In this document: in pieces, positions 36,353 to 47,626 of the stretch
How positions within the stretch are numbered: position 1 is the stretch's first letter
How the letters are laid out: each line of letters starts with the position of its first letter
Source: Macrotis lagotis
Lineage: Eukaryota > Chordata > Mammalia > Peramelemorphia > Peramelidae
NCBI RefSeq assembly: GCF_037893015.1
Contig: NC_133661.1
Location: 189,981,991 to 190,045,990, forward strand
Direction of reading: 5' to 3'
Length of the DNA: 64,000 nucleotides
The notes under the pieces: generated by a model
What the model was told of the DNA's origin: nothing
Seen by the model: only the letters and a program-made list of their open reading frames with translations
Database searches by the model: none
Program-made: the position numbers and the translations under genes

Positions 36353-36521
36353 AGAAAGAAATTATTGACTTCAGGAATTTTGTTCCTGGTTACATTTACC
36401 AATGTGCCACTATTTTCTGATGTTTTGTGTTATGTGTATCCTTGATGATAATTTTCGTGTAGACTGTGCTGAAAGCTGTTCAGGTCTTTAGTACATGAGA
36501 GATCAGAAGCTTGAGTGGCAG

Positions 36522-37135
36522 TGTTGATGGGGCCCCAAATGATGAATTCCCCCTCCCCTAACATTTTGATCTGTTCTGAGTTCCCTGGATCTTGCTGCCA
36601 AAATCATAGAATCCTAGCTGTGATTTAATGACAGCCTTTGCCCTCTGTCCTTGCCCAAGGTCCCTCTGTCTTCTGTCCATCTTATCAATGTCCTCTGCCC
36701 CTGAGCTGCTTAAGATTAACTTTGTCCTTTATATTTTGTTACTTCCTCAAGTAACTCCCATTCTGCCTGCCCCTTTATTGGCACTAGCTCTACCTGGGAT
36801 CTCCTTTGGCATCTAAAAGCCACCTTAACAAGCACATTTATAACTTAGTTATAATATTTGCCTTTTCTAATTGCCCTTGTTGGCATCATCTATACCTGGG
36901 GTCTTTTGGCAGCCAGAGTTCATCTTGACAGATTTACTCATCTACTGGGAACATTTTTTCTTCCTTTTCCTCCACCCTCTACAAATAGAATGTGAAGAAG
37001 TTTTCTTTGCTAGAGCTACCTCCCAAACTGCAACCCAGGAACTGAACTTTTCAGTCTTCCAATAAACACCTTCCTTGACTAGGAAAAAACCTACATCAAA
37101 GAATTTATTGTCAGGCACCCTGTGCTGAACCCACA
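36522..37135 (+). mobile_element. Solo LTR candidate of an endogenous retrovirus
   Basis: A 614-bp element starting TG (TGTTGATGGGGCC) and ending CA (GAACCCACA). It is flanked by the 4-bp repeat GCAG (36518-36521 and 37136-37139). A poly(A) signal AATAAA at 37061-37066 fits the R region of a plus-oriented LTR. No internal retroviral sequence is seen, so it is a fossil left by LTR-LTR recombination. A 4-bp target repeat suits a class I (ERV1-like) element; the family is not recognised. Confidence 0.6.
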
Positions 37136-37686
37136 GCAGTGGCTCTGTGTGAAAAAGTCAACAAGAATTGCTTAATTGAACCTTCTGATTCATTTCCCAG
37201 TCTCTCATTCAAACCTTTGTCAAAGGTCCTGGAACCCTAACATATTATACCAATAACAAGTTAAGACAGTACTTCCTCCAGGAGCAAAGGACTAAAGATG
37301 CATAACCATAGTTTCCCTTTTTAGAGAATAGTGAGGCCTGGTCTCTCCTTCACTAAAAGCTTAGGAATTGTGTTTTTCTTTTGGTGGTTAGTAAATATGA
37401 TTTGACATTTGGATTCTTTTTTAAGCACCACCAAGTTTGGGGGTACAAGCAATAAAAATCCTCAGATAATTTTGAAAAGAAAGCAATTAGTCTTGTATAG
37501 ATATAAATGTATAGGTATTAGACTAAGCTACATGAGTATAGAGATAATATGGAATATACATTTTTATTCCTTTCAGTGTCTTATATAGTATTATGTCTAA
37601 TTTTTTTTTTAATTTGAAGACTATAATCATACTTAGCTGAGGCTGTTCTATGACTGGAGTGCTGGTAACTGATTGACCAGAGAGGG

Positions 37687-37688
<2 letters not shown>
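37136..37688. other. Copy B upstream flank
   Basis: Non-coding. The part from about 37.6 kb aligns with 19.72 kb onward in copy A. Confidence 0.5.
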
Positions 37689-37747
<59 letters not shown>

Positions 37748-37758
37748 GTACATATATA
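37689..37758. repeat. (TA)n microsatellite
   Basis: About 60 bases of TA units passing into TACATATATATG. A SINE is inserted directly at its end. Confidence 0.95.
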
Positions 37759-37770
37759 TGTATGTATTTG

Positions 37771-37912
37771 GTTTTTGCAAGGCAAATGGGGTTAAGTGGC
37801 TTGCCCAAGACCACACAGCTAGGTAATTATTAAGTGTCTGAGACCGGATTTGAACCCAGGTACTCCTGACTCCAAGACTGGTGCTTTATCCACTACGCCA
37901 CCTAGCTGCCCC
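37771..37912 (-). mobile_element. WSINE1-type SINE
   Basis: Complete minus-oriented copy from GTTTTTGCAAGGCAAATGGG to CACCTAGCTGCCCC. It is inserted in the (TA)n tract, with ACATATAT flanks. Confidence 0.94.
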
Positions 37913-38917
37913 ACATATATTCTTTAAACTTGAAAAAGATCTAAAAATGTTCCAGTTCTATTTGGGATCCAAATAGAGAGGGAATGTCATTTGTTGGTTT
38001 TGGAAAAGACATATGATATTCATGTTCCAGGGAACTAGACTTTGTTCTTGAACATGGGTTCAGTTGTTCAGTTGTATCTCTTTTTCATGCCTTTTCCTTG
38101 ATTTCCTCTCTTCTTTTCCTTGTCTGAGAAGAAGTTCCCATCTTCTCATCTCTCTACAACTCCTAGATAATAAGGATCCTGATTGAGTTTATGCTTACAT
38201 ATCAAAAAAGAAATATTTTTTATTTCACCTCTTTTAATTATGATGCAGTTAAAACAGAAAGACTTATAGGCAAATCTATAGCAGTCCCAAATAAGTAAAA
38301 AGGACAACTATACCCAGGTAAAAAGAAAATCTTATATTTAGGATAAGTGAAGCTTATAATAATATTTCACCTACTATATTCTAAATTGCCCTCACATACA
38401 TTATCTCATTTTTTTCTTCACAGAAACTTCCAAGTGATATAAATAGAAATTGTTTTCTCCATGCACTGGACATGACCAAGTATAAAATACCAGGGGACTT
38501 GAGTTCCTATTATATTTAGGGATGAGAAACCATTGCTTATTAAGAGAAATTATCTTAACTAAATTTTCTAAAAGGTGTATATCTAGCCACAAAGCCCTAC
38601 CATCACCAAGCAAAGGCTCTCTATGGCAACGTTCTAAAGATCCAATTATTTGAAAAGGAGCAAGTACTGCTGGTCCATTAGAGATGAAGAGGGAAGCAAA
38701 AGACCTGGGAAACAAGCAAAAGGACAATGTTTATGTTTAGCCAAGATCCTAGAGAATTATTTTGGTTTGGGGGAGATAGACAATGTGTTCAAAATGAACT
38801 TTGACCAATTTCCCAAGGAAGGTAATTAAAAAAAAAAATAAGGGGGAGAGTACATTGGAGATCGATCAACAAAAAACCAGATCTTTATATTTTGCTTTGT
38901 TTATATGTTTTGTTTGA

Positions 38918-39201
38918 TGTAGAGTCCCTATCCCGTGCTCTTATGCTGAGTCCCAGTTCTGGACTTCCTCAATCTTACCCAGGTGAGCATTGGAGGGGTA
39001 GGAGACAAGGATGACAAAGGAGACAAGGACTCCATCAAGATCTCCAAGTGCTCTGTTTATTCACCAAAACATCAGTGCCTAAGTACCTTTCCAGTCTCCA
39101 ATCTACTCCCATTCCCATGGCACTTATTAAGATAAGACTCTGATGTTCAAGGACACCAGGTAAAGAAAATTCACAATACTCTCAAACACAAGTTTCCAAC
39201 A
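38918..39201 (-). mobile_element. Short solo LTR candidate
   Basis: A 284-bp segment beginning TGTAGAGTCC and ending TTTCCAACA (TG...CA), flanked by GTTTGA repeats (38912-38917 and 39202-39207). The flank identity in fact extends to GTTTGATGTAG. A minus-strand AATAAA (TTTATT at 39056-39061) lies mid-element, as expected in an LTR. A 6-bp target repeat would suit a class II (ERVK-like) element. No internal region is seen. The longer flank match leaves another retroposition mechanism possible. Confidence 0.45.
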
Positions 39202-40759
39202 GTTTGATGTAGCTCTCCCCAGAGATTTCAAAGGATGCACAGGAATTCTATAATAATTTGCTCTACTTCATCAGTTGACTACTGTCAAAAATGGAGCATT
39301 CATAAAAAAAACTGCCCAGAGAGGTGGGAGATGGAGTTAGGGGAAGGGGAGGAGGATACTCAAATTTTTCCTTCCTGGCTATGATTGAGAGAAGTCATGA
39401 TATAAGCTTCTAGGTAGAGAGAAGTCCTCCAACCCTCCCAGCCTGGGACAACTAGTAGCTTATGAATACATAGAACTTTTATTTTTATCTCATTATGTTC
39501 TTTGTGCTGCATATAGGTGAAAAAAATTGGAGATGGTTACAATCTTGTGACCTTAGTATGGGTGAAAGAGTAGAAGTCCTGTGACAGAATCTATGTTAGA
39601 ATTTGCTGCTAGTGCAATCCCAAGGAACAGGAGTCAACTCAACAGAGATGACACTGGCAGACAGAAATGGATTCATTCAGTGGCTATGACATATCCTGAG
39701 ATGAGGTGTATCCTTCTGAGCAATAACTAAGTTTGGGCTCACTCTTCCCAAGGACCCAGGTAGTTTAGGAGATAGTGTGCCACTATTCTGGGGAATGTGT
39801 TTATAATGTCTATCCTTGCTATATCTTCTCAGCAAAAATCCCATATACATACACACACACACATATATCTATAAATATAGATATATATAGATATATATGT
39901 GTGTGTGTGTGTGTGTGTAATTTGTGTTAATCAGCTAAATTAGTCAATTAGTAAATAAAGATTAATAGTATCCATGATGATGAGATGGCACTAATACTAA
40001 TAACTTATAACTGGCACTAAGCCATTAAAATTAGAGAAAATATGCTAGAACATTGTTCTAGAAAGACATCCCACTGTCCTTAGAAATCAAAGAGAAGATT
40101 TCATTAGTCAGCTGTGAGAACTCTGAGGATTCAGGTTGTTTGTGCAAGGGGATGTTATTATAAGTACTCTGGAATCAATAACTAATCAGTTATAATCTAA
40201 AAAGGACCCAGTTCAAAATGAGTTGAAGTTGGGATAATGGTTTCCATAGCCTAAAGCATTCAGTTGCTCGATAAATGTATGCATATTTTTCAGGCAATTG
40301 AGTTCCTACTAACCCTGTCTTCATAGACTGGATAATAAACATTTTTGATCCACTTCATTTTTCCTGCATTATGGTTAAATAAAATGTTTTTGAGCATTCA
40401 GGGATATCATTTGAGTGACACTTCATTGTTCTAAAGTTTGATGAAGTTAGCAATATGTCATCCACAAACAGGAGCATCTGGTCCTCACTATAGAAAAATT
40501 CTTAATAAACTTGAAGTTTTCATTGTATCTCCACCATTACAATGTCAAATATTGTTGACATGTTTATAACTTCTTGTACCATCTCTAGCATAGACTTCCT
40601 CAAATATTTGCAACTGAAGGAGTTTGAGGTTCTGTTGGTCTCTTTTTGTGAAATATTTTGTGAACACCAACAATGTTCTTTCTTCCATCCAGTTCCATTT
40701 TTTCCATTAAATAATTAAATGTTATAGAACACTTGTTTTTTCACAGATGATTTTACTCA
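39202..40759. other. Unassigned copy B insertion sequence
   Basis: Not present in copy A, so inserted or lost there. No family is recognised at 39.2-40.75 kb. It includes a compound TA/TG microsatellite (39846-39918). Confidence 0.35.
39846..39918. repeat. Compound (CA)/(TA)/(TG) microsatellite
   Basis: ACAC units, ATAGATATATAT units and a (GT)n run in succession. Confidence 0.9.
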
Positions 40760-41045
40760 AAGATGATTCCAGAAAATTTGTGATGGATAGAAAATGTCAT
40801 CCACATTCAGAGAAAGAACTATGGAGTTTGAATGCAGATCAAAGCAATGTGATCTTCCCTATTGTTCTGATTCTTCTGTTACAAGATGACTGAAAACGGT
40901 GATATGTTTGACATCATTGTATATGTACAAAATACATCAGATTGACTGGGGGGTAGAGAGAAAAATATAGAACTCAAAATCTCTCAAAAAATGAATGTTG
41001 AAAATTATCTGTACAAGTAATTAGAAAAGATAAAATATAAAAAAA
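40760..41045 (+). mobile_element. L1 3' end
   Basis: Has CATCCACATTCAGAGAAAGA, GATCAAAGCAATGTGATCTT, a GGGGGGTAGAG segment and an A-rich terminus. Confidence 0.8.
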
Positions 41046-41278
41046 GAAACTCCAAAAAGGAACATAGAAAATGAATAAATAGCCAAATGAATCAGATTGG
41101 AATTATCTCGACTGCATGCCTTTTCTCTTTTTGATTCTTCTTCTAATTTTTTTATTAATTTTTATCTCTGCCTTAAGAGATTAACGATGTAGACTATCCT
41201 CAGACAGATATTCACGAAATATTCTTACAACAACAGCAAAAATAATTATTCCTTTTAACAATTTTAACAAAAGTTTCA

Positions 41279-41428
41279 GGACGGCTAGGTGGCGCAATGG
41301 ATAGAACACTAGCCCTGGAGTCAGGAGTACCTGAGTTCAAATCCAGTCTCAGTCACTTAATAATTACCTAGCTGTGTGGCCTTAGGCAAGCCACACTTAA
41401 ACCCATTGCCTTGCAAAAAAAAAAAAAG
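41279..41428 (+). mobile_element. WSINE1-type SINE
   Basis: Near-full copy with a 13-base A-tail, flanked by AAAAGTTT on both sides. Confidence 0.93.
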
Positions 41429-42175
41429 TTTAATTTTTTTGTGATGTCATTAGGTTCTTTGTCACGTCAACATCTCCCAAATCTTTTCTCAAAGGAAAAT
41501 ATTCAAGATATATTTTAGTGTCAGGTTTCCATAAAGTCTAAATACCTTTGACCTGTCTCATTCCTTACACTTTTAACAATTTTCCAACCTATTTTCACCA
41601 CACCATTCCATATATACCTATCTTTGTATTGATGTCACTGAGGAAAAAAGTCTGTTGACTTGATTGGAGGATTTTATGCAATTTGTAAAAAAAATTCTTG
41701 ATCTCTTCAGCCTCTAAAAGAAATGCTAGTATATAATCTATATTTTATTACCTATTGATCTTTGTGAAAGTACCTGATTGGTTCAATGTAATATGACTAA
41801 GTGTTTATGTCCCATAAACACTTTTTCATGCCTTTGAATGAATAATAAAACCAATTTATTCAACCCCTCTATTTGCCTTTCTAATGAAGACAATGAGAAA
41901 AGAATTGCTGAATATAATAAGCAACAAACAATGTCATTAAAATGAAAATGAACCAAAAAATTGGAAAATAGTAGGAAGAAAGGACATCAATGGTGATTTC
42001 AGTTATTTCACACAGTTTGATTATTGTAATTCACTTCACTTGTTATAGCAAGGGAAACAAAAAAAAAAAACTTTTAACTACCATAACCAATAAAATGTTT
42101 GATCTCCTTACCAAGTAGAGAAATATGGCAATCCAAAGGCATCAATGGCTTAGAATTTAAGCTCTTTTGTTCAAT
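41429..42175. other. Copy B upstream flank
   Basis: AT-rich and non-coding. Nothing recognised. Confidence 0.4.
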
Positions 42176-43267
42176 CTTATAGGAAAGGATGTTTGAAGAA
42201 AGGAGAATTGGAAAAGTTTCTTATAAAAAGTAAGATTTTTATTGAGGCTTGAAGGATGCCAGAGGATCTATGGAGTGGGGTTGAAAAGAATTATAGGATT
42301 TGAGGACAAACAATAAAATTACCTACAGTTGGAAGGTGAAGTGTTATCCAAGGAATAGAAATTGTTGCCAGATTGTAGAATTTGTGGGTAAATTGGAAGA
42401 AAATTGGAAAGGTATGAGAGGGTCTGGTTAAGAAGTTTTAAAAGTAAAATGAAGCATGATCCTGGATGTAAAAAAAGCCACTAAATTTTAAGAAATTAGG
42501 GGAAAAGTTATAGGGTCAATCTAGAATGTAGTAAGTTCACTTTTATAGTTGAGTGGAAGTAGGACTAGAGAAACTTAGAACTAAGAGACCTAATAGTAGT
42601 CTATTGAAATACTACAAGTGTGAGATAATGAACATCATACTAGATTAATGACAATGTCAGAGGAGAGAAGAGGGTGCATACATGATATACTGTTAAGGTA
42701 GAAATGGCAGAACTTGGCAGGAGATTAGATATGGAAGAGAAAGAATAGTCAAGGCTTGTGAACCTGGATGACTGGAAGTAATTAACAGTCATGGGAATGT
42801 AAGAGGAAAGGAAGGAGTTAGAGGCTGGGGAAGATAATAAGTTCAGTCACATGTTTAATTTCAAGTGTCAATGGAATATCCAATTCAAGAAGTTCCATGG
42901 ACAGTTAGAGATGAAAGACTGGATGTATGAATAGATGTGAGAATCATGGGAATAGAGGTGATGATTATACCCATGAAATCTGATACCTTCACAAAAATAC
43001 TAAAAGGAAGAGAAAAGAGCCCAGAGAAGAGCTCTGTGGGAAGCTTCACTGTTAGCTGACATGATCTGGATGAAGATGCAACAAAGGAGCCTAAGGAAAT
43101 ATCAGACAAGTAGAGGGAGAAACAGAAGGGGCAGTGCAGGAAAAACCTAGAGGAAAGAGAATATTAAGGATAAGAGAGTAGTTGACAGTGTCAAAATCTA
43201 TAGAAAAGTCAAGAAAAAATGATGACTGCAAAAAGATCTTTAGATTTAATTATTAAGAGAATAAAGG

Positions 43268-43404
43268 TAGGGCAGCTAGGTGGGGTAGTGAATAGAGCAC
43301 CAGTCCTGGAGTGAAGAGGACCTGAATTCAAATGCAGCCCCAGATGTTTAATAGTTAGCTGTATGACCTTGAACAAGTCACTTAACCCATTTGCCTTGTG
43401 GAAA
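43268..43404 (+). mobile_element. WSINE1-type SINE
   Basis: A somewhat diverged copy within the L2. Its tail position has grown into the adjacent purine repeat. Confidence 0.88.
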
Positions 43405-43405
43405 T

Positions 43406-43439
<34 letters not shown>

Positions 43440-43530
43440 GACAGAGACAGAGAGAAAGAGAGAGACAGAGACAGAGACAGAGACAGAGACAGAGAGACAG
43501 AGAGACAGAGAGAGACAGAGAGAGAGAGAC
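43405..43530. repeat. (GA)n / (GACA)n / (GACAGA)n microsatellite
   Basis: About 125 bases of GA, GACA and GACAGA units directly after the SINE. Confidence 0.95.
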
Positions 43531-43790
43531 TTGGTAAGTTTGGAGAGAGCAATAGAGCAATTTCAATTAATTGAAATCAGAGACCAGACTGTAAAAACTT
43601 TAGGAGTGAAAGAAAAGAAAGTGGGAAGATTAGTCATAAAAGAAAAGAAAGATATAGGATCAGAGCTGGCAGGGAAGAATAGATCAAGTGAAGAATTTTT
43701 TGAGTTTGGGAGAGACATAGATATGTTTGTAGGTAGTAAGGAAGTAGTTAGATAATAGAATGAGATTCAAGATAATTGAGAGAATAGGCA

Positions 43791-44746
43791 ATCTGATGAA
43801 GAAGACATAGAATAAGATCATTTATAAATATTATAGATTTTGCTTAGGCAAAGAAAGGAACCAATTTTACATATGAGGTAGGGATAAAGGGAAAAAACTA
43901 TGGTGGAAGACATCTGAATAATCTAAGATAATTAGAAGAAAATGAAGGAGTTTTCTTATTTTTTTTCAGTGAAAAATGAGACAAAAGTCTCCAGTGAAAG
44001 TGTGAGAAGAAGAAGTAGGGTAGATTACAAAGAACCTTTTTATTTCCTTCTCTGTCATTCTGGGAAAGATCTCCTAGAGAAGAACCAATTTTCCCAGCAG
44101 TTTTTGTGAAATAGAGAAAATTTATCTAGTAGTTGATGTTCTGTTTACTGAATATTAGGATTTTAAATACATTTGCTTCTGTGTGCTAAGTATGCCCACT
44201 TATCAATTATTCTATTTCTAAACCAATAATAAATTGCTTTAATAGTAGTAATTCCTTTGCTGTATAGCTTAAGATCTAGCACAGGTATAACCACTTTTTT
44301 CCATTTCTTTTCATTATCTTTTTTGAGATTCTTGATCCTTTTTCCTCTATATGAATTTTGTTATTTAGCTTGTTCTAAAAATAATTTCCTGTTAGTTTGA
44401 TTGATATGACATTAAATAAGTAAAATTTAGGTAATATCATTTTTATTATATTAATCATTCAGGCCAATTATACTTTTCCAGTTATTTAAGTCTGTCTTTA
44501 TTTTTGTAAAAATTGTTTATAATTGTATTTATAGTGCTATTATTCAGTCATTTTAGGATTGTCTAACTCTTCATGATCCCATTTGGGGTTTTCTTGGCAA
44601 AGTTACTAGTGGTTTGCCATTTCCTTCTCCATGTGATTATATAGTTTTTGCCTATATCTTAGAGAATAGCCTCTCAAATACTTCATATATTATGAAATAT
44701 TATTTAAGGGAATTTCTCATCTCTTTTTGCTGAGTTATATTGCATA
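43791..44746. other. Copy B flank aligned to copy A
   Basis: Non-coding. 43.79-43.97 kb matches 20.27-20.45 kb. A CORE/WALLSI-type SINE fragment (minus, with TTTGGGGTTTTCTTGGCAAA and TTTGCCATTTCCTTCTCC) lies at 44.54-44.63 kb. Confidence 0.5.
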
Positions 44747-44966
44747 CTAGAGGCTCTTTTGAATTAGACCTGAAATAGGTTTCTGGAAAAGCAGTGATAA
44801 ATAAGGTATCATGTAGAAACTAAATGATCAGAATGATTGAGTAATATCATTTGCTATGTTCCAAAGGAAAAAATGTTACAAATCAGGTTAGAAATCAATT
44901 AGAGCATCTAAGGTGATAAAAATGCAAAAAAAAAAAACCTTATTGCCATCTCTACCCATTAATCCT
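44747..44966 (+). repeat. Direct repeat, copy 1
   Basis: 220 bases from CTAGAGGCTCTTTTGAATTA to CATTAATCCT. By eye it is identical to 45466-45682 except for three extra A residues in an A-run (12 versus 9). It aligns more loosely (diverged) to 20.92-21.1 kb in copy A. Confidence 0.95.
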
Positions 44967-45465
44967 TTGGGGGGGTTAATAATTACTTTTCAGTAAACTT
45001 CATTTCCTTTAGTATCTCTAATGTTATTTTCTGATTGATTTCTAAAGTATTTTCTCTCTCCTGAATTCTCATCACTGTTTCACTGAGATTTTTCATGCCT
45101 CTAACGTTCTGTTCAGTTATGTTCTGACCAATAGTGAGTGATATGTTTACCTGAACTGAGAGTATGTCTGGGGTTGGTGGGAGTAAGAGAAGGAATAATT
45201 TCAAATAGAAAATGATTCAGAATATTGAAAGTGAAAGAGGAAGAAGGGACCTGGACGGTACCAAACTAATGGTAGCCTTCTACCACTGTGGATGCTAGAT
45301 TTGACTAACATAGGAACATTATAGAGTATTTAATCTACAATGGGAATTACAGAAACTTACCAGATTCTTTAAAATAAATTCTGATTTTGAGCAAGCATCA
45401 TGGATCAGGGGTGATGAGAAACCATGGGGAAGAATAGTGGTTCTAGAGCAATGATTGAGTAGTTT
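44967..45465. other. Unique spacer between the direct repeats
   Basis: About 500 bases containing a 73-codon minus-strand frame (44983-45204) that I do not recognise. No transposon signature is seen. Confidence 0.4.
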
Positions 45466-45682
45466 CTAGAGGCTCTTTTGAATTAGACCTGAAATAGGTT
45501 TCTGGAAAAGCAGTGATAAATAAGGTATCATGTAGAAACTAAATGATCAGAATGATTGAGTAATATCATTTGCTATGTTCCAAAGGAAAAAATGTTACAA
45601 ATCAGGTTAGAAATCAATTAGAGCATCTAAGGTGATAAAAATGCAAAAAAAAACCTTATTGCCATCTCTACCCATTAATCCT
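45466..45682 (+). repeat. Direct repeat, copy 2
   Basis: 217 bases matching 44747-44966, starting 719 bases downstream. Confidence 0.95.
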
Positions 45683-45844
45683 CTAGATCATAATATGTGT
45701 GTGATTTTGATACTTTTCTTCTCCTTGTATTTGAATATTTATGAATGGATATTAATTTCTGTCAAATCCTGAATAAATCTACACTCTAGTAGAAGTATAT
45801 TAAGATAGGGACAAACTTCAGCCTTAAAAGTGTTTTGCAATCTT

Positions 45845-46592
45845 TCTGAAGAGCAGTTTGGAATTATGCCCAAAGGGCAACAAAAATGAGCATACCCTTT
45901 GATCCAGTAATACCACTAATGGTGCTATACCCTGAAGAGATTATGAAAAAGGGTAAAATCATCACCTGTCAAAAAATTTTCATAGCAGCTCTGTTTGTGG
46001 TGGCAAAGAATTGGAAATTTAAGGGCTGTCCATCAATTGAAGAATGACTTAATAAACTGTTCCAATAAACTGTGGTATTTGTACGTGATGGAACACTCTT
46101 GTTCTATTAGAAACCAGAAGGGATGGGAACTCAGAGAAGCATGGAAAGATTTGCATGAACTGATGTTGAGCAAGATGAGCAGAATCAAAATAACATTGTA
46201 TACTCTAACAGCAACATGGGAGTGATGATCAACATTAATGGACTTGCTCATACCAACAGGGCAACAATCAGACACAATTTTGGGGTATCTGCGATGTAGA
46301 ATTTCATCTATATCCTGAGAAAGAATTGTGGAGTTTGAACAAAGACCAAGAATCTTTACTTTTTTAAAAAAAAATGTTATCTTATTATGTAATTCTGCTA
46401 TATCTCCTACTTCATGCTTCTTCCTTAAGGATATGATTTCTTTCTCATCACCTTCAACTTAGATCAGTGCATACCAGGGAAACAATGTCAAAACTAACAA
46501 ACTGTGGGGGGTAGGTGGAGGGAAGCAAGATTGGGGGAAATATTGTAAAATTCAAAATAAATAAAATCTTTTAAAAATAAATAAAAAATAAA
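45845..46592 (+). mobile_element. L1 3' end
   Basis: Has AGCATACCCTTTGATCCAGT, GTCCATCAATTGAAGAATG, GGAAACAATGTCAAAACTAA and an A-rich end (AATAAATAAAAAATAAAA). It is inserted between two segments that are contiguous in copy A (near 21.65 kb). Confidence 0.88.
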
Positions 46593-46619
46593 AGTGTTTT
46601 GACATTTGTGAATAGACTC

Positions 46620-47166
46620 TTCTAACTCCCTATTGCCTCTGGGTCCAGATATATCTTTTTGTTATTTATAGTTTTCATGACCAGTCCAGGCCTATCTTTC
46701 AAACCTTCTTTTTAAGTATTTCTTTTCACAAACAAAGTGTTTCTACTTTTCAAATGTTCTATTCCTCTTATATTATACTATGTGTTCTATTTCCACCCCT
46801 TGGGACTAAAATTTCCCCATCTGCCCCCTCACCTCCCTTCCAAGTCCAACTTGTGACTTTCTGGATTTCAACAACTAGCCTCAACTGCATTTTAACTCTG
46901 GAATTTCCCTCACTTCTTAGAACTTCCTCATCTTAGAACAGTTCTCTGCCAAAGCAGTCTCCTTCTTCCTCCCAGAGACCCCATTTTGGAGAAGAGTCTG
47001 AGCTAATCCATCTTCATTGCCCTCCTGGCTCTGTTCTGATTTTCTTCACGTCAATACAGACCCAGCCCAGATACTCCCTCTTCCCTTCCAACAATTCTTC
47101 AGCTCTCTAATTATGTTGTCTTCTCCCATTAGAAGGTAAATCCCATAAAGTCAGAAACTGCTTTTC
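46620..47166 (+). mobile_element. L2 3' region, paralogue of 22.02 kb
   Basis: TTGTGACTTTCTGGATTTCAA and CTCTGCC segments correspond to copy A. The L2 terminus continues after the SINE as GCACTTAATAAATGTTTATTG near 47.38 kb. Confidence 0.6.
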
Positions 47167-47317
47167 AGGGTGGTTAGGTGGCACAGTGGATAGAGCACCA
47201 GCCCTGGTGTCAGGAGTGCCTGAGTTCAAATCTGGCCTCAGACACTTAATAATTACCTAGCTGTGTGGCATTGGGCAAGCCACTTAACCCCAATGCTTTG
47301 CAAAAACCTAAAAGGAC
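47167..47317 (+). mobile_element. WSINE1-type SINE
   Basis: Full copy, with only a short A-rich tail, inserted in the L2 3' region. Confidence 0.93.
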
Positions 47318-47626
47318 CCTGCCTTTCTTTTTGCTTTGCTTATATCCTCTGAACTTAGAATAATACCAAGTATATAGAAAGCACTTAATAAATGTTTATT
47401 GCCTGGTCTTATTTTGTTGTCTTGGAATCTCTTGCTTCTTCCAAGAATTAAATACTATCTTCGATAGGAGGCATTGGCCTATCCTCCCCACTGTTATCTT
47501 CCCCTCTAAGATACATTCCATCCACTTTATATGTATCTCATAAGTTGTCTCTTCATAAGAAAGCTTAGGGGACAGGAAACTGTTCTGGGGTTGGGTGTTG
47601 TTGCTGTTGTTAGTTTTGTATCCTAG

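Larger units (their letters stand above)
42180..43790 (-). mobile_element. L2 LINE (long, diverged, minus strand)
   Basis: The reverse complement of an L2 ORF2 region. Telling plus-strand segments are TTGAGGCTTGAAGGATGCC, GTCACATGTTTAATTTCAAG, ACAGTGTCAAAATCTATAGA and GACCAGACTGTAAAAACTTT. It is interrupted by a SINE at 43268 and a purine microsatellite. Copy A keeps only its extreme end near 20.15-20.28 kb. Confidence 0.65.

Noticed and set aside
44983-45204. 73-codon minus-strand frame in the spacer between the identical repeats
   Set aside because: Short, without recognisable motif, and AT-biased. No evidence that it is a gene.
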